A stretch of DNA of 64,000 nucleotides from SAR116 cluster bacterium AG-447-A06 (GCA_003212345.1 QCPZ01000007.1:1-64000), one strand, 5' to 3'; counted from the stretch's first letter, positions 1 through 9,675 are shown. A program made the numbers and translations. The notes: generated by a model from the sequence alone, not told the origin.

Positions 1-655
1 AATAGGCAAAAATATCAGACACAATACGCATAGACGGACCCGGCGGATAAATATAGGTGTTCCGGACCATAAATTCTTTCAGAACGTCATTCTGGATTGT
101 TCCTGCGAGTTGATCAGGTCGAACACCCTGCTCTTCGGCCGCCACAATAAACAAAGCCAACACAGGTAACACCGCCCCGTTCATGGTCATAGAAACACTC
201 ATGCGGTCCAGTGGGATCTGGTCAAACAAAAGGGCCATATCGACAATGGAGTCAATGGCGACACCAGCTAGCCCCACATCATCTGCAACGAGAGGATTGT
301 CAGAGTCATACCCACGGTGGGTTGGCAAATCGAAAGCCACCGACAAGCCCATCTGGCCAGCCGCCAAATTTCGACGGTAAAAGCTGTTTGACTCTTTTGC
401 TGTAGAGAAGCCTGCATATTGCCGAATTGTCCAAGGACGAGTTGCATACATGCCAGGATAGGGACCGCGCATGAACGGTGCAAAACCTGGCTGATTTTCT
501 TTAGCAAAATTAATGCTTTCAGAATTTCCGGTAGCAAGCGCCGGAAGTTCTATCTGCTCGGCATTTGTAACTGGTCGCGATACGTTCCCGATGCGCGCCG
601 TCATCATGTCTGATGGAAGCAGATCAATTTTAGTAAAATCAGGAAACACTATCAC
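1..655 (-). CDS. mutB: Methylmalonyl-CoA mutase large (catalytic) subunit, partial (runs off the left edge)
   Basis: Reading the minus strand from 655 gives about 218 residues of the N-terminal TIM barrel of the B12-dependent mutase that interconverts succinyl-CoA and (R)-methylmalonyl-CoA. Diagnostic stretches are [45 protein letters not shown] and [18 protein letters not shown], all well known in this family. The rest of the barrel and the cobalamin domain lie outside the window. I place the start at a GTG at 655, whose G is the last base of the mutA stop; a GGAG sits 7 bases upstream. A second in-frame GTG is at 649. The one-base overlap implies translational coupling with mutA. Confidence 0.95.
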   Translation of the reverse strand, partial: MIVFPDFTKIDLLPSDMMTARIGNVSRPVTNAEQIELPALATGNSESINFAKENQPGFAPFMRGPYPGMYATRPWTIRQYAGFSTAKESNSFYRRNLAAGQMGLSVAFDLPTHRGYDSDNPLVADDVGLAGVAIDSIVDMALLFDQIPLDRMSVSMTMNGAVLPVLALFIVAAEEQGVRPDQLAGTIQNDVLKEFMVRNTYIYPPGPSMRIVSDIFAY

Positions 656-2397
656 TACGCCTCTCCCTTCCGATATGTCTCGAGGCTAATACCCACCATA
701 TTACCCAGAATCTCAAGTGGAACTGGAGCGCCTAGGATGGCAGCAACGGTAATCACTTTACCCTCGTGATTAAGATCTCTTAACCCAACTTTGACAGAAG
801 GTGTCAAGGCCTCAAAATTATCTCCAGCAAGAATTACTAGATCCGGCTGCGCGCTCGCAACCACCTGTTCATTCATGTCATTGGGATGCATTTGCACCGG
901 CTGAATTCCACCAATCGCCAGCAAGGCTCGTAATTTTACAAGCTGCGGTGACGGCTTATTATATTGCTGCACTAGCAAAATACGCGGTGGGTTCTGTTCA
1001 GCTGAACGGCGCAAATCCTCAATGGCAGCAGCCGGACGACGCAGCATTTGCCACCGTGGCAAGCTTGAGGCGATCGGCCGTCCATTGGGCTGCAAGTTCA
1101 CCCCCAAAAGTGTCAAATCACCCGCCATAAGCCGAGAATGACGCTGGCCTGCAGACTTTTTTGCCAGCAAGTCAAAATGGCCTGACAGATGGGCCATTTT
1201 TGCCCCACCATCAGCCTCAATTTTCTGAAAATGCCGCCATGCAGCATCTGCTAGCTGATCTGAACGAGCCTCAATAAACCCGGCACCACCCGCGGCATCA
1301 AGACTACGTGCAAGGCCGCTTTCTTCTATCAGCAAATGCTGCTGCATTCGCGCGAGACGGCGACCAGCCGCACTGCTGCCCCCGAGGCAATCATGCGCAT
1401 GCGCCGATAGCTGGTCAGCACCGCCAATAGCGCCGCCCAAAAGCGCTGTTGTAGTCCGAAGCATATTTACCTCATCATCAGCCAACGAGAACATCCGAAG
1501 CGATACCGCACCTTGCAAAAATAACCGGTGCGCATCTGGGTCAAGACCAAGCGCACTAACAATACCCCCCCACCCGCGGCGCAAGGCGCGGCATTTTGCA
1601 ATTCCATCAAACAGATCAGCCGGGAGAGCCAGTGACACTGACAACCTTGATGCCAAATGGCTTAGATCAAGGCCTCTTGCCATGCCACCACGCATGATTT
1701 CAACCAGCGATGCCAACACAAAAGCAAGTTCCTGAACTGTGGTCATCCCACGATTATGCCATGCCCAGCCATTTGTCCGAAAAAGAGCAAATGGAGCATC
1801 ACCAACATTAGTTTCGGCAAGATACTCTAAACCATCATCAAGAAGTGATAGCGCTGCCTCGGGAGCAAAAGGGTCAATGTTTGCCGAAAAACGCAAATCG
1901 GACAGGGATTTATTTTGTGTTTTGGCAAAGTTAGAAAAGCCAGCGAGATGTGCCATTACGTCATTACCAGAGTCAAGATCAATGCCAACAGCCGGCAACA
2001 GTACATCCCGCATCATGATTGGTAAATTTGCAGCCAGATTTGCCGTTGGCATCTGTTCAAGCCGAATGGTGCCAACCCCATCGCTTAATTCATCTAATAT
2101 GAGCCTATTTGTCTCTTCAGCAGGTCCATCTGCGCTAATCGGTTGGCAGATATCCCAGCCATGAGCCAAATAGGCCTCTGGATCAACTGGCAGGCGCGTG
2201 ATTGCGCAGGCAGTAACCGTGTTTTCGCCAGTATCTGGAGGCTCATGCCCCCGAATCTCATAAAGAGCCTTGATTTCCAGTCCATCTTCATCTACGCGGT
2301 CAAGGCTTTTCGAGTTCTTGTTCTTCATCGTCGCAGTTACCATCGCGCGCCATTGATCGCGGTCAATTGATGGAAACTTGTTTTGGACAGATGACAT
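655..2397 (-). CDS. mutA: Methylmalonyl-CoA mutase small subunit
   Basis: This 580-residue protein is homologous to the catalytic subunit and pairs with it in heterodimeric methylmalonyl-CoA mutases. The C-terminal 110 residues or so have the fold pattern of a cobalamin-binding domain but lack the DxHxxG cobalt-ligand motif, as is normal for the non-catalytic subunit. An AAGG stands about 6 bases before the ATG at 2397. It lies directly upstream of mutB in one unit. The pathway role is the end of propionyl-CoA oxidation into the TCA cycle, which fits the acryloyl-CoA reductase at 24.5 kb. Length is slightly below the usual 610-640 residues. Subunit identity is clear; the direction of flux is inferred. 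Confidence 0.92.
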   Translation of the reverse strand: MSSVQNKFPSIDRDQWRAMVTATMKNKNSKSLDRVDEDGLEIKALYEIRGHEPPDTGENTVTACAITRLPVDPEAYLAHGWDICQPISADGPAEETNRLILDELSDGVGTIRLEQMPTANLAANLPIMMRDVLLPAVGIDLDSGNDVMAHLAGFSNFAKTQNKSLSDLRFSANIDPFAPEAALSLLDDGLEYLAETNVGDAPFALFRTNGWAWHNRGMTTVQELAFVLASLVEIMRGGMARGLDLSHLASRLSVSLALPADLFDGIAKCRALRRGWGGIVSALGLDPDAHRLFLQGAVSLRMFSLADDEVNMLRTTTALLGGAIGGADQLSAHAHDCLGGSSAAGRRLARMQQHLLIEESGLARSLDAAGGAGFIEARSDQLADAAWRHFQKIEADGGAKMAHLSGHFDLLAKKSAGQRHSRLMAGDLTLLGVNLQPNGRPIASSLPRWQMLRRPAAAIEDLRRSAEQNPPRILLVQQYNKPSPQLVKLRALLAIGGIQPVQMHPNDMNEQVVASAQPDLVILAGDNFEALTPSVKVGLRDLNHEGKVITVAAILGAPVPLEILGNMVGISLETYRKGEA

Positions 2398-2465
2398 GAT
2401 AGACCTTTTTTCTCTATAGTCGCGGTGAAATTAGCAGCGCTGCCAACGCAAAGCAAGGAAACTGC

Positions 2466-3974
2466 ATGAAGGCCAATAACCAACCAACCAACGCAACACA
2501 GCCTTTTCCAAGTGGTGCAGATTACCTGACACTTTTGCTGATTCTGGTGGTAACCACTTTGCGTACTGCAGCTCTAGCGATTAGCCCGCTCGAGTTGGGC
2601 GTTGATGAAGCGCAATATTGGCTGTGGGGCACGACACTAGATTTGGGCTACTTTACCAAACCACCAATGATTGCATGGATCATTGGTGCATCAAATTGGT
2701 TATTTGGCCATAATGTCATAGCAGTACGCCTGCCAGCTTGCTGGCTAAATTTTGCAACCGCATTGGTCCTATGGCAAACCGCAACGTGGCTTTATGGGCC
2801 AAAGGCGGGGCGCTGGGCTTCACTGCTATGGATTAGCCTACCAGCCGTCGGACTTGGCAGCTTTTTGATATCAACCGACACACCGCTTTTATTATGCATT
2901 TCGTTGGCGTTGCTGGCAGTTGCAGGATCATCATGTAACAAAATACCACCCACCCATGCGATGGTTTACGCCGGCTTTGCACTTGGCGTTGGCATGCTTG
3001 CAAAATACGCCGCCTTATACGGGCTATTTGGATTGCTGCTTATTTGGGCGATTGGCCGCCACCATCCAGCACCGATAATTCGCGGCAAGCATCTGTTGTT
3101 AGCCCTTATTACCTTTTTAATGGCCACCAGCCCAAATCTAATTTGGAATTTCACGCACGACTTTCCTACCATGCGGCATCTTGGTGATAATGCAAATCTT
3201 GCCAAACAAACTAATAGCCTCAGCGAAAGTCTAGTCTTTCTGATCAGTCAGGCAGGTGTTGCCGGCCCATTGGTATTTGTGCTGATGTTGGGTATTTTAA
3301 AAGCAGCCAGTCATGAGCGGCATGCTGGTTGGTTGATCTGGATGGCGGTTCCAGTCCTTGTTCTGATAAGCTTACAAGCCTACTTAAGTGAAGCCAATGC
3401 GAATTGGGCTATGACCGCCTATCCGGCATTATGCGTTTGGCTTGGCGGCTGGATTGCCGGCTACACAACCAAAGATAACAATGCTGATAAAAATCCAAAT
3501 AAAGTCCGAATATGGGCTGGCTACGGAGCCTTTGGGGTGAATGCATGCATCACAATTACTCTCCTCATTATAACCATGGCAGGCAGCCTTGGACCAGCGA
3601 CACCAGAATCGGACCCCCTGCGACGCCTGCGCGGTTGGCATCAGCTTGCCAGCGATGTAGAGCGGCTTCTTGTCGCCCACAAAGCATCGCGCATAATCGC
3701 CGATCGCCGCGCCACTGCATCATTGCTTAGCTGGCATTTCCATAACAAGCAAGTGACCATTATGGTCCATGATGCTGACGGCATGCCAAGTAATCATTTC
3801 GAAGCTAATCACAGCTGGAAACGCGATGTAGGATCCCCCGTTCTGGTATTGTCAGGCTCCACTAATGCGCCGCCTATCCCGGGCATTAACTGGCAAGTCC
3901 CACCAACGCGCAGCCTCACAGCGATCAGTAATAACCAAGCGCGGGATCTTTATATCCATGTTGGAGTCGAGTAG
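2466..3974 (+). CDS. Glycosyltransferase family 39 (ArnT/PMT-like) integral membrane protein
   Basis: A 502-residue polytopic membrane protein with about ten hydrophobic segments. After the first membrane segment comes D47-E48 in DEAQYWLWG, the acidic loop motif of GT39/GT83 enzymes that use polyprenyl-phosphate sugars. It is followed by GYFTKPPMIAW, where KPP is the usual substrate-loop signature. The hydrophilic C-terminal third faces the periplasm in this family. Members transfer sugars to lipid A, proteins or other envelope acceptors; the acceptor here cannot be read from sequence. AAGGA precedes the ATG. It diverges from mutA and converges with mntR, with only 28 bases between the two stops. 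Confidence 0.82.
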   Translation: MKANNQPTNATQPFPSGADYLTLLLILVVTTLRTAALAISPLELGVDEAQYWLWGTTLDLGYFTKPPMIAWIIGASNWLFGHNVIAVRLPACWLNFATALVLWQTATWLYGPKAGRWASLLWISLPAVGLGSFLISTDTPLLLCISLALLAVAGSSCNKIPPTHAMVYAGFALGVGMLAKYAALYGLFGLLLIWAIGRHHPAPIIRGKHLLLALITFLMATSPNLIWNFTHDFPTMRHLGDNANLAKQTNSLSESLVFLISQAGVAGPLVFVLMLGILKAASHERHAGWLIWMAVPVLVLISLQAYLSEANANWAMTAYPALCVWLGGWIAGYTTKDNNADKNPNKVRIWAGYGAFGVNACITITLLIITMAGSLGPATPESDPLRRLRGWHQLASDVERLLVAHKASRIIADRRATASLLSWHFHNKQVTIMVHDADGMPSNHFEANHSWKRDVGSPVLVLSGSTNAPPIPGINWQVPPTRSLTAISNNQARDLYIHVGVE

Positions 3975-4002
3975 AGAGTTTATCCAAAAGCAAAAAAACC
4001 GA

Positions 4003-4428
4003 CTAAGACGAGACTTTATTCGTTATCTTGGCAAAAACCGCTAATGTCTCGGGACTGACATGATGTTCAATACCTTCAGCATCTTCCTCAGCAATTGTTT
4101 CTGGCACACCAATTGTCAATAGAAAATCCCGAACGATGCGATGCCGGTCGCGTGCCTTATCGGCAAGATCTTGGCCAGCCGCAGTTAAAAAAATTGACCG
4201 GTATGGACGGGTTTCCACTAAATCCTCCCGCTGAAGGCGCTGGATAATAGCATTTACCGTTGGGCTAGTCACACCAAAGCGCGCAGCAAGGTCAACGGTT
4301 CGCGCCTCGCCTGTTTCCTTAATCAGTTCTGCTATCATTTCCACATAATCTTCCGCAACTTCGGATTGATGTGCGCGTCGAATCCGATCAAATTTTGTGG
4401 CGCTATTATTGGTGGATTTGCCTGGCAT
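4003..4428 (-). CDS. mntR: Manganese-responsive DtxR-family regulator MntR
   Basis: 141 residues. An N-terminal winged helix (about 25-90) contains the recognition-helix stretch FGVTSPTVNAIIQRL. The dimerisation helices carry H96 and the E118-x-x-E121-H122 cluster, which match the metal ligands of MntR proteins. There is no SH3 domain, unlike DtxR/IdeR. In proteobacteria this protein represses or activates Mn(II) uptake and efflux genes according to Mn. No Mn transporter lies next to it, so its targets are elsewhere or its own promoter. It is divergent from the DUF1244 gene across a 253-base gap holding two small hairpins. Confidence 0.87.
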   Translation of the reverse strand: MPGKSTNNSATKFDRIRRAHQSEVAEDYVEMIAELIKETGEARTVDLAARFGVTSPTVNAIIQRLQREDLVETRPYRSIFLTAAGQDLADKARDRHRIVRDFLLTIGVPETIAEEDAEGIEHHVSPETLAVFAKITNKVSS

Positions 4429-4563
4429 TACCTAGCCTTGCTTTTCGTGACATTTATTACATTTTTTAATCAAATATTCCCTGAACAAATTTTGGTATAA
4501 AGCAATCCAAACAATTTAGCCATGCCAAAATTTTTAATATAACAACCTGTCTTTACCGTAATT

Positions 4564-4623
4564 GCCGTGGCAACGGCGGCAGAAACAACACCGCAATTAG
4601 GTTGCGCCACAGGTCGCCCGTGG
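4564..4623. other. Two GC-rich hairpins in the mntR / DUF1244 intergenic region
   Basis: The first hairpin pairs 4564-4568 with 4573-4577 around a four-base loop. The second pairs CCAC and GG (4607-4610, 4612-4613) with CC and GTGG (4617-4618, 4620-4623) around a three-base loop with one A-C mismatch. They stand out in an otherwise AT-rich spacer. Neither has a T-tract, so they are not obvious terminators. They could be part of the 5' UTR of the DUF1244-gapR unit or protein-binding sites. I do not recognise a known riboswitch. Confidence 0.3.
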
Positions 4624-4681
4624 GCTAGAGTGATCCGGATATAAATGAACTATAATTTGACAAAACCTAGGTAGAACTCTC

Positions 4682-4981
4682 ATGGATCAAGTTGCCAAGA
4701 CCGAGCTTGAAGCCGCCGCATTCCGGCGTCTTGTTGCCCATTTGCAAGAACGAACCGATGTACAAAATATTGATATGATGAATCTTGCAGGATTCTGCCG
4801 GAACTGTATGTCGCGCTGGTATCGCCAAGCGGCCAAGGCATCGGGCATTGACATGGATGAGGCCGCAGCTCGGAAAATTGTATATGGTATGGAATATGCG
4901 GACTGGAAAGCACAGCACCAAACCGAAGCCTCTCCAGAGCAAAAAGCGCTTTATGAAAAAACCCACAATCACGACAATTAG
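4682..4981 (+). CDS. DUF1244 family protein
   Basis: A 99-residue cytosolic protein matching the small, strongly conserved DUF1244 family found mainly in alpha- and gammaproteobacteria. Recognisable features are the central NLAGFCRNCMSRWYRQAA stretch with two cysteines (CRNC) and the helix-rich remainder ending in KIVYGMEYADWKAQ. The function is unknown. The CxxC could bind metal or be redox active, but nothing more is shown. It is followed nine bases later by gapR on the same strand, so the two are probably co-transcribed. The first ATG is used; no strong ribosome site is visible. Confidence 0.85.
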   Translation: MDQVAKTELEAAAFRRLVAHLQERTDVQNIDMMNLAGFCRNCMSRWYRQAAKASGIDMDEAAARKIVYGMEYADWKAQHQTEASPEQKALYEKTHNHDN

Positions 4982-4990
4982 GATTATCAC

Positions 4991-5242
4991 ATGACTGTTA
5001 TACCGGGATCTGGCGCAGGCACGGAACAGCTAAACGAATTTATTGAGCGTATTGAGCGTCTTGAAGAAGAAAAACGTGCCCTCATGGCCGATATCAAGGA
5101 TGTTTATGCCGAAGCAAAGGCAACAGGGTTTGAACCAAAAATTATGCGCCAAGTGATCCGGCTGCGTGCGATGGACCGTGATTTGCTAAGCGAGCAGGAT
5201 GCGCTTTTGGACACTTACCGGGACGCACTAGGGCTGCGCTAA
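4991..5242 (+). CDS. gapR: GapR-like nucleoid-associated protein (DUF2312)
   Basis: An 83-residue, highly charged helical protein. The N-terminal half (about 10-45) is a heptad-like coiled coil (LNEFIERIERLEEEKRALM), followed by KATGFEPKIMRQVIRLR, the hallmark of the DUF2312/UPF0335 family. In Caulobacter GapR binds AT-rich, overtwisted DNA ahead of replication and transcription forks, stimulates topoisomerases and is near-essential. Length matches the family. It follows DUF1244 with a nine-base gap and precedes pyrF by 59 bases. Identity is strong; the mechanism is carried over from Caulobacter. Confidence 0.88.
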   Translation: MTVIPGSGAGTEQLNEFIERIERLEEEKRALMADIKDVYAEAKATGFEPKIMRQVIRLRAMDRDLLSEQDALLDTYRDALGLR

Positions 5243-5301
5243 ACGCATATCACGCTCCTCATTTCGCGCCCCTAAAACGTCGTTGACCGGAGTAACACGC
5301 A

Positions 5302-6204
5302 ATGACACATTTTGGTGATCGATTGATAGAGGCTAACCGGTGCTGCAAAACTCCACTGTGCATGGGTATTGATCCGCATCCGAGCATGATACCTAAGCTA
5401 TTTGGCGAAGCATCAGCTCCTGCTGGAAGCGACGCTGCAATCCGCGCGATTGATGATTTTTCGATGGCGTGTGTCGAACAAGCGATCGGCAAAGTTGCAG
5501 CAATAAAACCACAAGCCGCCTTTTTTGAACAGCACGGCCCAGCAGGGATGCAGATATTACAAAATATAGGGAGGGCGGCGATTGATGCTGACTTGTTGGT
5601 TATCATGGATGCGAAGAGGGGTGATATTGGCAGCACCTCTCGCGCATACGCGGCAGGGTGGATTGGCCATGATGCGCCATTTCCAAGTGACGCGCTGACA
5701 ATCAACCCGTGGCTTGGCATTGATACGCTGGACCCTTTCCTACAACGCGCAGATGAAACTGACAGCGGTCTATTTATCCTAAACCGAACCAGTAATCCTG
5801 GGGCTGGCGATCTCCAAGACCAGGTTGTTGATGGCCGGCCACTTTACCAGCATCTCGCCACATTGCTAGCGCCTCTTGTTGCCAAACGCGACGGCAAACA
5901 GGGTAGCTCATCACTGGGTATTGTGGCCGGCGCCACATGGCCAGAAGAAGCACAAGCCCTGAGAACAACTCTGCCAAGCGCCCCATTTCTTATCCCCGGA
6001 TTTGGCGCCCAAGGTGCCGGGCCGGAACAGGCCACTAGCGGGCTTATTCGCGGCAAGCACGGGTGGGAAGGTGGCCTGGTCAACAGTACGCGAGGGCTGA
6101 TTTTTCCAAAAACTGCAGCTTACGCCGGCTCGTTTGCAGCGTGGCAAAGTGCCATCGTAGCCACCATCGACCAGAATAAGGCCGTTTTGAATAGCACTCT
6201 CTGA
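5302..6204 (+). CDS. pyrF: Orotidine 5'-phosphate decarboxylase, type 2
   Basis: 300 residues; performs the last step of UMP synthesis, OMP to UMP plus CO2. The active-site motif MDAKRGDIGSTSRAYA holds K105 and D108 in the D-x-K-R-x-D array. The longer length and the GSTSRAYA extension mark the type 2 (PyrF2) group rather than the roughly 230-residue E. coli type. The PGFGAQGAG stretch near residue 230 is the phosphate-binding loop. It may form a unit with DUF1244 and gapR. The ATG at 5302 has GGAG about 10 bases upstream. Confidence 0.93.
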   Translation: MTHFGDRLIEANRCCKTPLCMGIDPHPSMIPKLFGEASAPAGSDAAIRAIDDFSMACVEQAIGKVAAIKPQAAFFEQHGPAGMQILQNIGRAAIDADLLVIMDAKRGDIGSTSRAYAAGWIGHDAPFPSDALTINPWLGIDTLDPFLQRADETDSGLFILNRTSNPGAGDLQDQVVDGRPLYQHLATLLAPLVAKRDGKQGSSSLGIVAGATWPEEAQALRTTLPSAPFLIPGFGAQGAGPEQATSGLIRGKHGWEGGLVNSTRGLIFPKTAAYAGSFAAWQSAIVATIDQNKAVLNSTL

Positions 6205-6446
6205 TCATTCGCTTTGATTTTGATCCAACGGGCACTGTAGGCTGGTAATGCTCAAACATGCTCAGGCAGTGAGCTTCTAAACGATTAAGTTGAGAATATC
6301 CTTTTTCAATAGTAGAGTCTTATACAATTGGGTGGCTATATCTGATCGGGCTCTTTATGAGGTCTTATTGCTGTTGATTGATAGGCCATTGATCATGCCA
6401 AAAGCACAAAATCCAAACCTGATAATTAGTGATAGGAATGCATTCT

Positions 6447-7649
6447 ATGCCCACTACAAACGCCAAATTTCATTGGGCCATCATCATGTTATCTGCCGCC
6501 GCGCTGGTTTCGGTAACATTTGGAGTCCGGCAGGTGTTTGGCCTATTTCTTGTTCCAATCTCTATTGAAATTGGCAGTGGCCTACAACTGTTTTCGCTGG
6601 CTATCGCGGTGCAAAATCTCATCTGGGGCTTATCCTCACCCCTTTTTGGAGCAATTGCCGACAAATACGGGGCTTGGCGTGTCGCTGCATTTGGCACGCT
6701 TATTTATGCTGTTGGCCTATTATTCATGGCCTTTGTGGTCAATGAAACCGGGGTATTTGTGGGACAAATACTAATTGGAATGGGACTTGGCAGTGCTGGC
6801 ATATCAATCGCTGTCGGGGCAGTAGCAAGGGCAGCCCCCCCAGAAAAACGTTCGCTCGCCATGGGGCTTGTGACAAGTTTTGGTTCATTTGGCCAATTTG
6901 CTCTTGTGCCCGTCGCGCAGATTTTGATGACACAAAATGGCTGGCAATTTGCGCTTGTGATTCTGTCTGCCATTGTCGCATCAATGTTGGCGTTTTCCCT
7001 GGGAATGCGCGTGCCTGCCGGGGAGGAGCGCCCGCTTGAGGGGGTTGTTCAGACCACTGGAAGCGCACTTCGGGAAGCCACTAGCAGCCGGGATTACATT
7101 TTACTAACCATCGGATTTTTTGTGTGTGGTCTGCAGCTCGTATTCATTACCACACATCTCCCAACCTATCTAAGTGACTCTGGCATTAGCGGAGATACTG
7201 CCAGTTGGTCATTGGCATTGATCGGGCTATTTAACATTCTTGGCGCATTTTTGTGCGGTTGGCTTGGAGGGATTGTTTCAAAGAAGAAAATCCTTGCCAT
7301 TGTTTATTTGTTGCGCGGCTTGATTATTGTTGCCTTTATTAGCCTACCGCCAAGCCCCGGAATTGCGCTGCTATTTGGGGCGGCGATGGGGCTATTGTGG
7401 CTTGGCACCATCCCCCTAACCAGCGGTCTAATTGTTACATTCTTTGGCCCACGCCATTTAAGCATGCTTTATGGGCTGGTGTTCCTATCGCATCAGCTTG
7501 GCTCTTTTGTCGGCGCATGGCTGGGTGGAATCTGGTATGACTGGTATGGCAATTACGAGGCGATGTGGTGGCTAAATGCCGGGGCTGGTCTTTTTGCCTT
7601 TGGAATCAACTGGGCTATTCGTGAGCCACTTGCCCCAGCCCCAGCATGA
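6447..7649 (+). CDS. MFS transporter, monocarboxylate-type
   Basis: About 400 residues with twelve predicted membrane helices in two six-helix halves. The loop between helices 2 and 3 (GAIADKYGAWRV) is the MFS motif A. The N-terminal GVRQVFGLFLVPIS resembles oxalate/formate and monocarboxylate (MCT-like) carriers, a group that takes up small organic acids. Start choices are GTG 6429, ATG 6438 and ATG 6447. I choose 6447 because AGGA at 6434-6437 gives a 9-base spacer, whereas 6438 leaves none. The substrate is unknown. It converges with trxB across a short gap containing a 12-base palindrome at 7668-7679. Confidence 0.83.
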   Translation: MPTTNAKFHWAIIMLSAAALVSVTFGVRQVFGLFLVPISIEIGSGLQLFSLAIAVQNLIWGLSSPLFGAIADKYGAWRVAAFGTLIYAVGLLFMAFVVNETGVFVGQILIGMGLGSAGISIAVGAVARAAPPEKRSLAMGLVTSFGSFGQFALVPVAQILMTQNGWQFALVILSAIVASMLAFSLGMRVPAGEERPLEGVVQTTGSALREATSSRDYILLTIGFFVCGLQLVFITTHLPTYLSDSGISGDTASWSLALIGLFNILGAFLCGWLGGIVSKKKILAIVYLLRGLIIVAFISLPPSPGIALLFGAAMGLLWLGTIPLTSGLIVTFFGPRHLSMLYGLVFLSHQLGSFVGAWLGGIWYDWYGNYEAMWWLNAGAGLFAFGINWAIREPLAPAPA

Positions 7650-7667
7650 TCAAAGTCAGCCCACATC

Positions 7668-7679
7668 ATTTGGCCAAAT
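7668..7679. repeat. Perfect 12-base palindrome between convergent genes
   Basis: ATTTGGCCAAAT reads the same on both strands and lies between the MFS stop and the trxB stop. With no loop and no T-tract it is not a typical terminator. It might be a protein site or chance. Confidence 0.25.
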
Positions 7680-7712
7680 AATTTCAGCTCCGTGATTGTT
7701 CCTGAAACATGC

Positions 7713-8675
7713 CTACTCCTGTTCGCCAAGCCAACGTTCAGCATCAAGTGCTGCCATACAGCCCATTCCCGCTGCAGTAACCGCCTGCCGGTAGATTTTA
7801 TCGACACAGTCACCAGCAGCAAAAACACCGTCAACCGATGTTTGGGTGCCGCCAGCTGTGGCAAGGATATAGCCTTCCTCATCAAGCTCTACTGCACCGG
7901 CAAAGGCTGCGGTCGCCGGGTCATGGCCAATCGCAACAAACATTCCATGAACCGGAATCTCCTTATCCTCACCATCAGTGGTTGAGGCCAACTTCAATCC
8001 GGTCACCCCCGTCTCATCTCCCAAAACCTCAGCAACCGACCGGTTCCATTCAACGGTAATATTATCTTTTTTTAGCAAACGGTCTTGCATGATTTGCTCT
8101 GCCCGAAGTGAGTCACGCCGATGAACCAACGTGACAGATCGGCAGATGTTTGCAAGATACAGCGCTTCTTCAACCGCCGTATTACCACCACCAATCACCG
8201 CAACGTCACGGTCTTTATAGAAAAATCCGTCGCAGGTTGCACAGGCAGAAACACCACGACCATTGAACGTCGATTCCGACTCTAGCCCAAGCCAGCGAGC
8301 CTGTGCCCCCGTTGCCAGAATTACAACGTCGGCGCTCATACTCCTACCGGAGTCAAATGTCAGACGGAAAGGGTGGATTGAGGTATCAAGGCCGGTTACT
8401 ATGTCATAGATTACACGCGCTCCAACATTTTCTGCCTGGCCCTGCATTTCGGTCATTAACCATGGCCCCTGAATGACCTCGGCAAAGCCAGGGTAATTTT
8501 CAACATCAGTGGTAATTGTCATCTGACCGCCCGGCTGCAAACCAGCAATGATAACCGGCGATAGATTGGCCCGCGCCGTATAGATGCCCGCTGTCAATCC
8601 AGCAGCACCAGCGCCAATGATTACAACTTGTTCGTGAACGGCGTCGTTAAGGGATTCGCTTGATTTATCGGTCAT
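7713..8675 (-). CDS. trxB: Thioredoxin-disulfide reductase
   Basis: 320 residues, the usual length. An N-terminal FAD Rossmann motif GAGAAGLTAG (about 21-30) is followed by the redox pair C145-A-T-C148-D, the NADPH motif GGGNTAVEEALYLA, and the C-terminal GVFAAGDC FAD-binding stretch. It transfers electrons from NADPH through FAD to thioredoxin in the cytosol. It is a single gene with its own upstream region, divergent from the M23 peptidase gene across 120 bases. Confidence 0.95.
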   Translation of the reverse strand: MTDKSSESLNDAVHEQVVIIGAGAAGLTAGIYTARANLSPVIIAGLQPGGQMTITTDVENYPGFAEVIQGPWLMTEMQGQAENVGARVIYDIVTGLDTSIHPFRLTFDSGRSMSADVVILATGAQARWLGLESESTFNGRGVSACATCDGFFYKDRDVAVIGGGNTAVEEALYLANICRSVTLVHRRDSLRAEQIMQDRLLKKDNITVEWNRSVAEVLGDETGVTGLKLASTTDGEDKEIPVHGMFVAIGHDPATAAFAGAVELDEEGYILATAGGTQTSVDGVFAAGDCVDKIYRQAVTAAGMGCMAALDAERWLGEQE

Positions 8676-8795
8676 TGGCTTCCTACTCTTTCGTCAAAAG
8701 GCTTCTCGCTCGGTTAACCAGACCGCGCAGGGTGGTACAATCGACAGTCGGTGTTTTCAAGTGTCATTTACGCAACATCATGTTACCCTTGAGGC

Positions 8796-9665
8796 ATGAA
8801 ACTTCCTAGTCAAATAGCCCATTATTTGTATTTATTTCGAATCTGGCTTGGTGCGACCATGGGACTGTTACTTGCCGCCATTAGCCATTCATACGCAATG
8901 CAGATCGAGGGGGCTGAAATCCTGTCGGGGCAGATGATTGAGGGCGGTTTGATCATTGCTCGTACCGACCCTTCAAATCAAGTTACGCTGGGAGACAATC
9001 AGATTCGAATCGCCAAAAATGGTGTTTTTGTTATTGGCTTTCATCGAGACACAGTTGCGCCCGAAACGCTGGCTATCACCACGCCGAATGGGGCCACTAC
9101 CAAAACCACATTATCTCCCCTCAAGCGTACCTACCAGGTTCAGCGAATCGATGGTTTGAAGTCAGCGATGGTATCACCACCAGCGGCGGTTCTTGCTCGC
9201 ATCAAGGCAGATAGAGAGGCGGTGCATGCTGCCCGCAACACCGATACAGCACTTGGTGATTTTTGGCTTGGATTCGACTGGCCCGCCCATGGGCGTATTT
9301 CTGGTGTTTATGGTAGCCAGCGGATTTTGAACGGCCAACCGCGCCAGCCACATTACGGAATTGATATTGCTAGCCCGATTGGCACGCCTGTTTATGCTCC
9401 AGCAGACGGCCGCATCACGCTCGTTAAAGATCTATACTTTTCTGGGTGGACCATTGTGATGGCGCATGGATTGGGGGTGAATTCAAGCTTTCTGCACTTG
9501 AATAAAACGACGGTAAAACTAGGTGCCTTTGTGAAACGTGGTACTCTAATTGGTACTATAGGGGCCACTGGTCGAGCCACAGGCCCACATCTTGACTGGC
9601 GCATTGACTGGCAGGGGCGACGAATTGATCCCGGTCTTCTGGTTGGACCGATGCCACCAACGTGA
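8796..9665 (+). CDS. Secreted M23 (LytM-type) metallopeptidase
   Basis: 289 residues. A signal sequence (hydrophobic core about 11-30, probable cleavage after SYA-34) indicates export. A beta-rich middle precedes the M23 domain, about 155-285. Zinc and catalytic residues are H186 and D190 in PHYGIDIAS, with H224, H234 and H265 in GPHLDW. D267 stands where LytM has its third zinc-ligand His (HLH replaced by HLD), a variant I have seen in related proteins. If active it would cut peptidoglycan cross-bridges in the periplasm; it could also be a regulator of amidases. It is followed 10 bases later by the epimerase-like gene. Confidence 0.85.
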   Translation: MKLPSQIAHYLYLFRIWLGATMGLLLAAISHSYAMQIEGAEILSGQMIEGGLIIARTDPSNQVTLGDNQIRIAKNGVFVIGFHRDTVAPETLAITTPNGATTKTTLSPLKRTYQVQRIDGLKSAMVSPPAAVLARIKADREAVHAARNTDTALGDFWLGFDWPAHGRISGVYGSQRILNGQPRQPHYGIDIASPIGTPVYAPADGRITLVKDLYFSGWTIVMAHGLGVNSSFLHLNKTTVKLGAFVKRGTLIGTIGATGRATGPHLDWRIDWQGRRIDPGLLVGPMPPT

Positions 9666-9675
9666 GGGCAAGCTC

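Noticed and set aside
655-2397. Long plus-strand open frames inside mutA (for example 801-1130 and 1739-2164)
   Set aside because: They lie antisense to a clear gene and encode no recognisable family; typical shadows.
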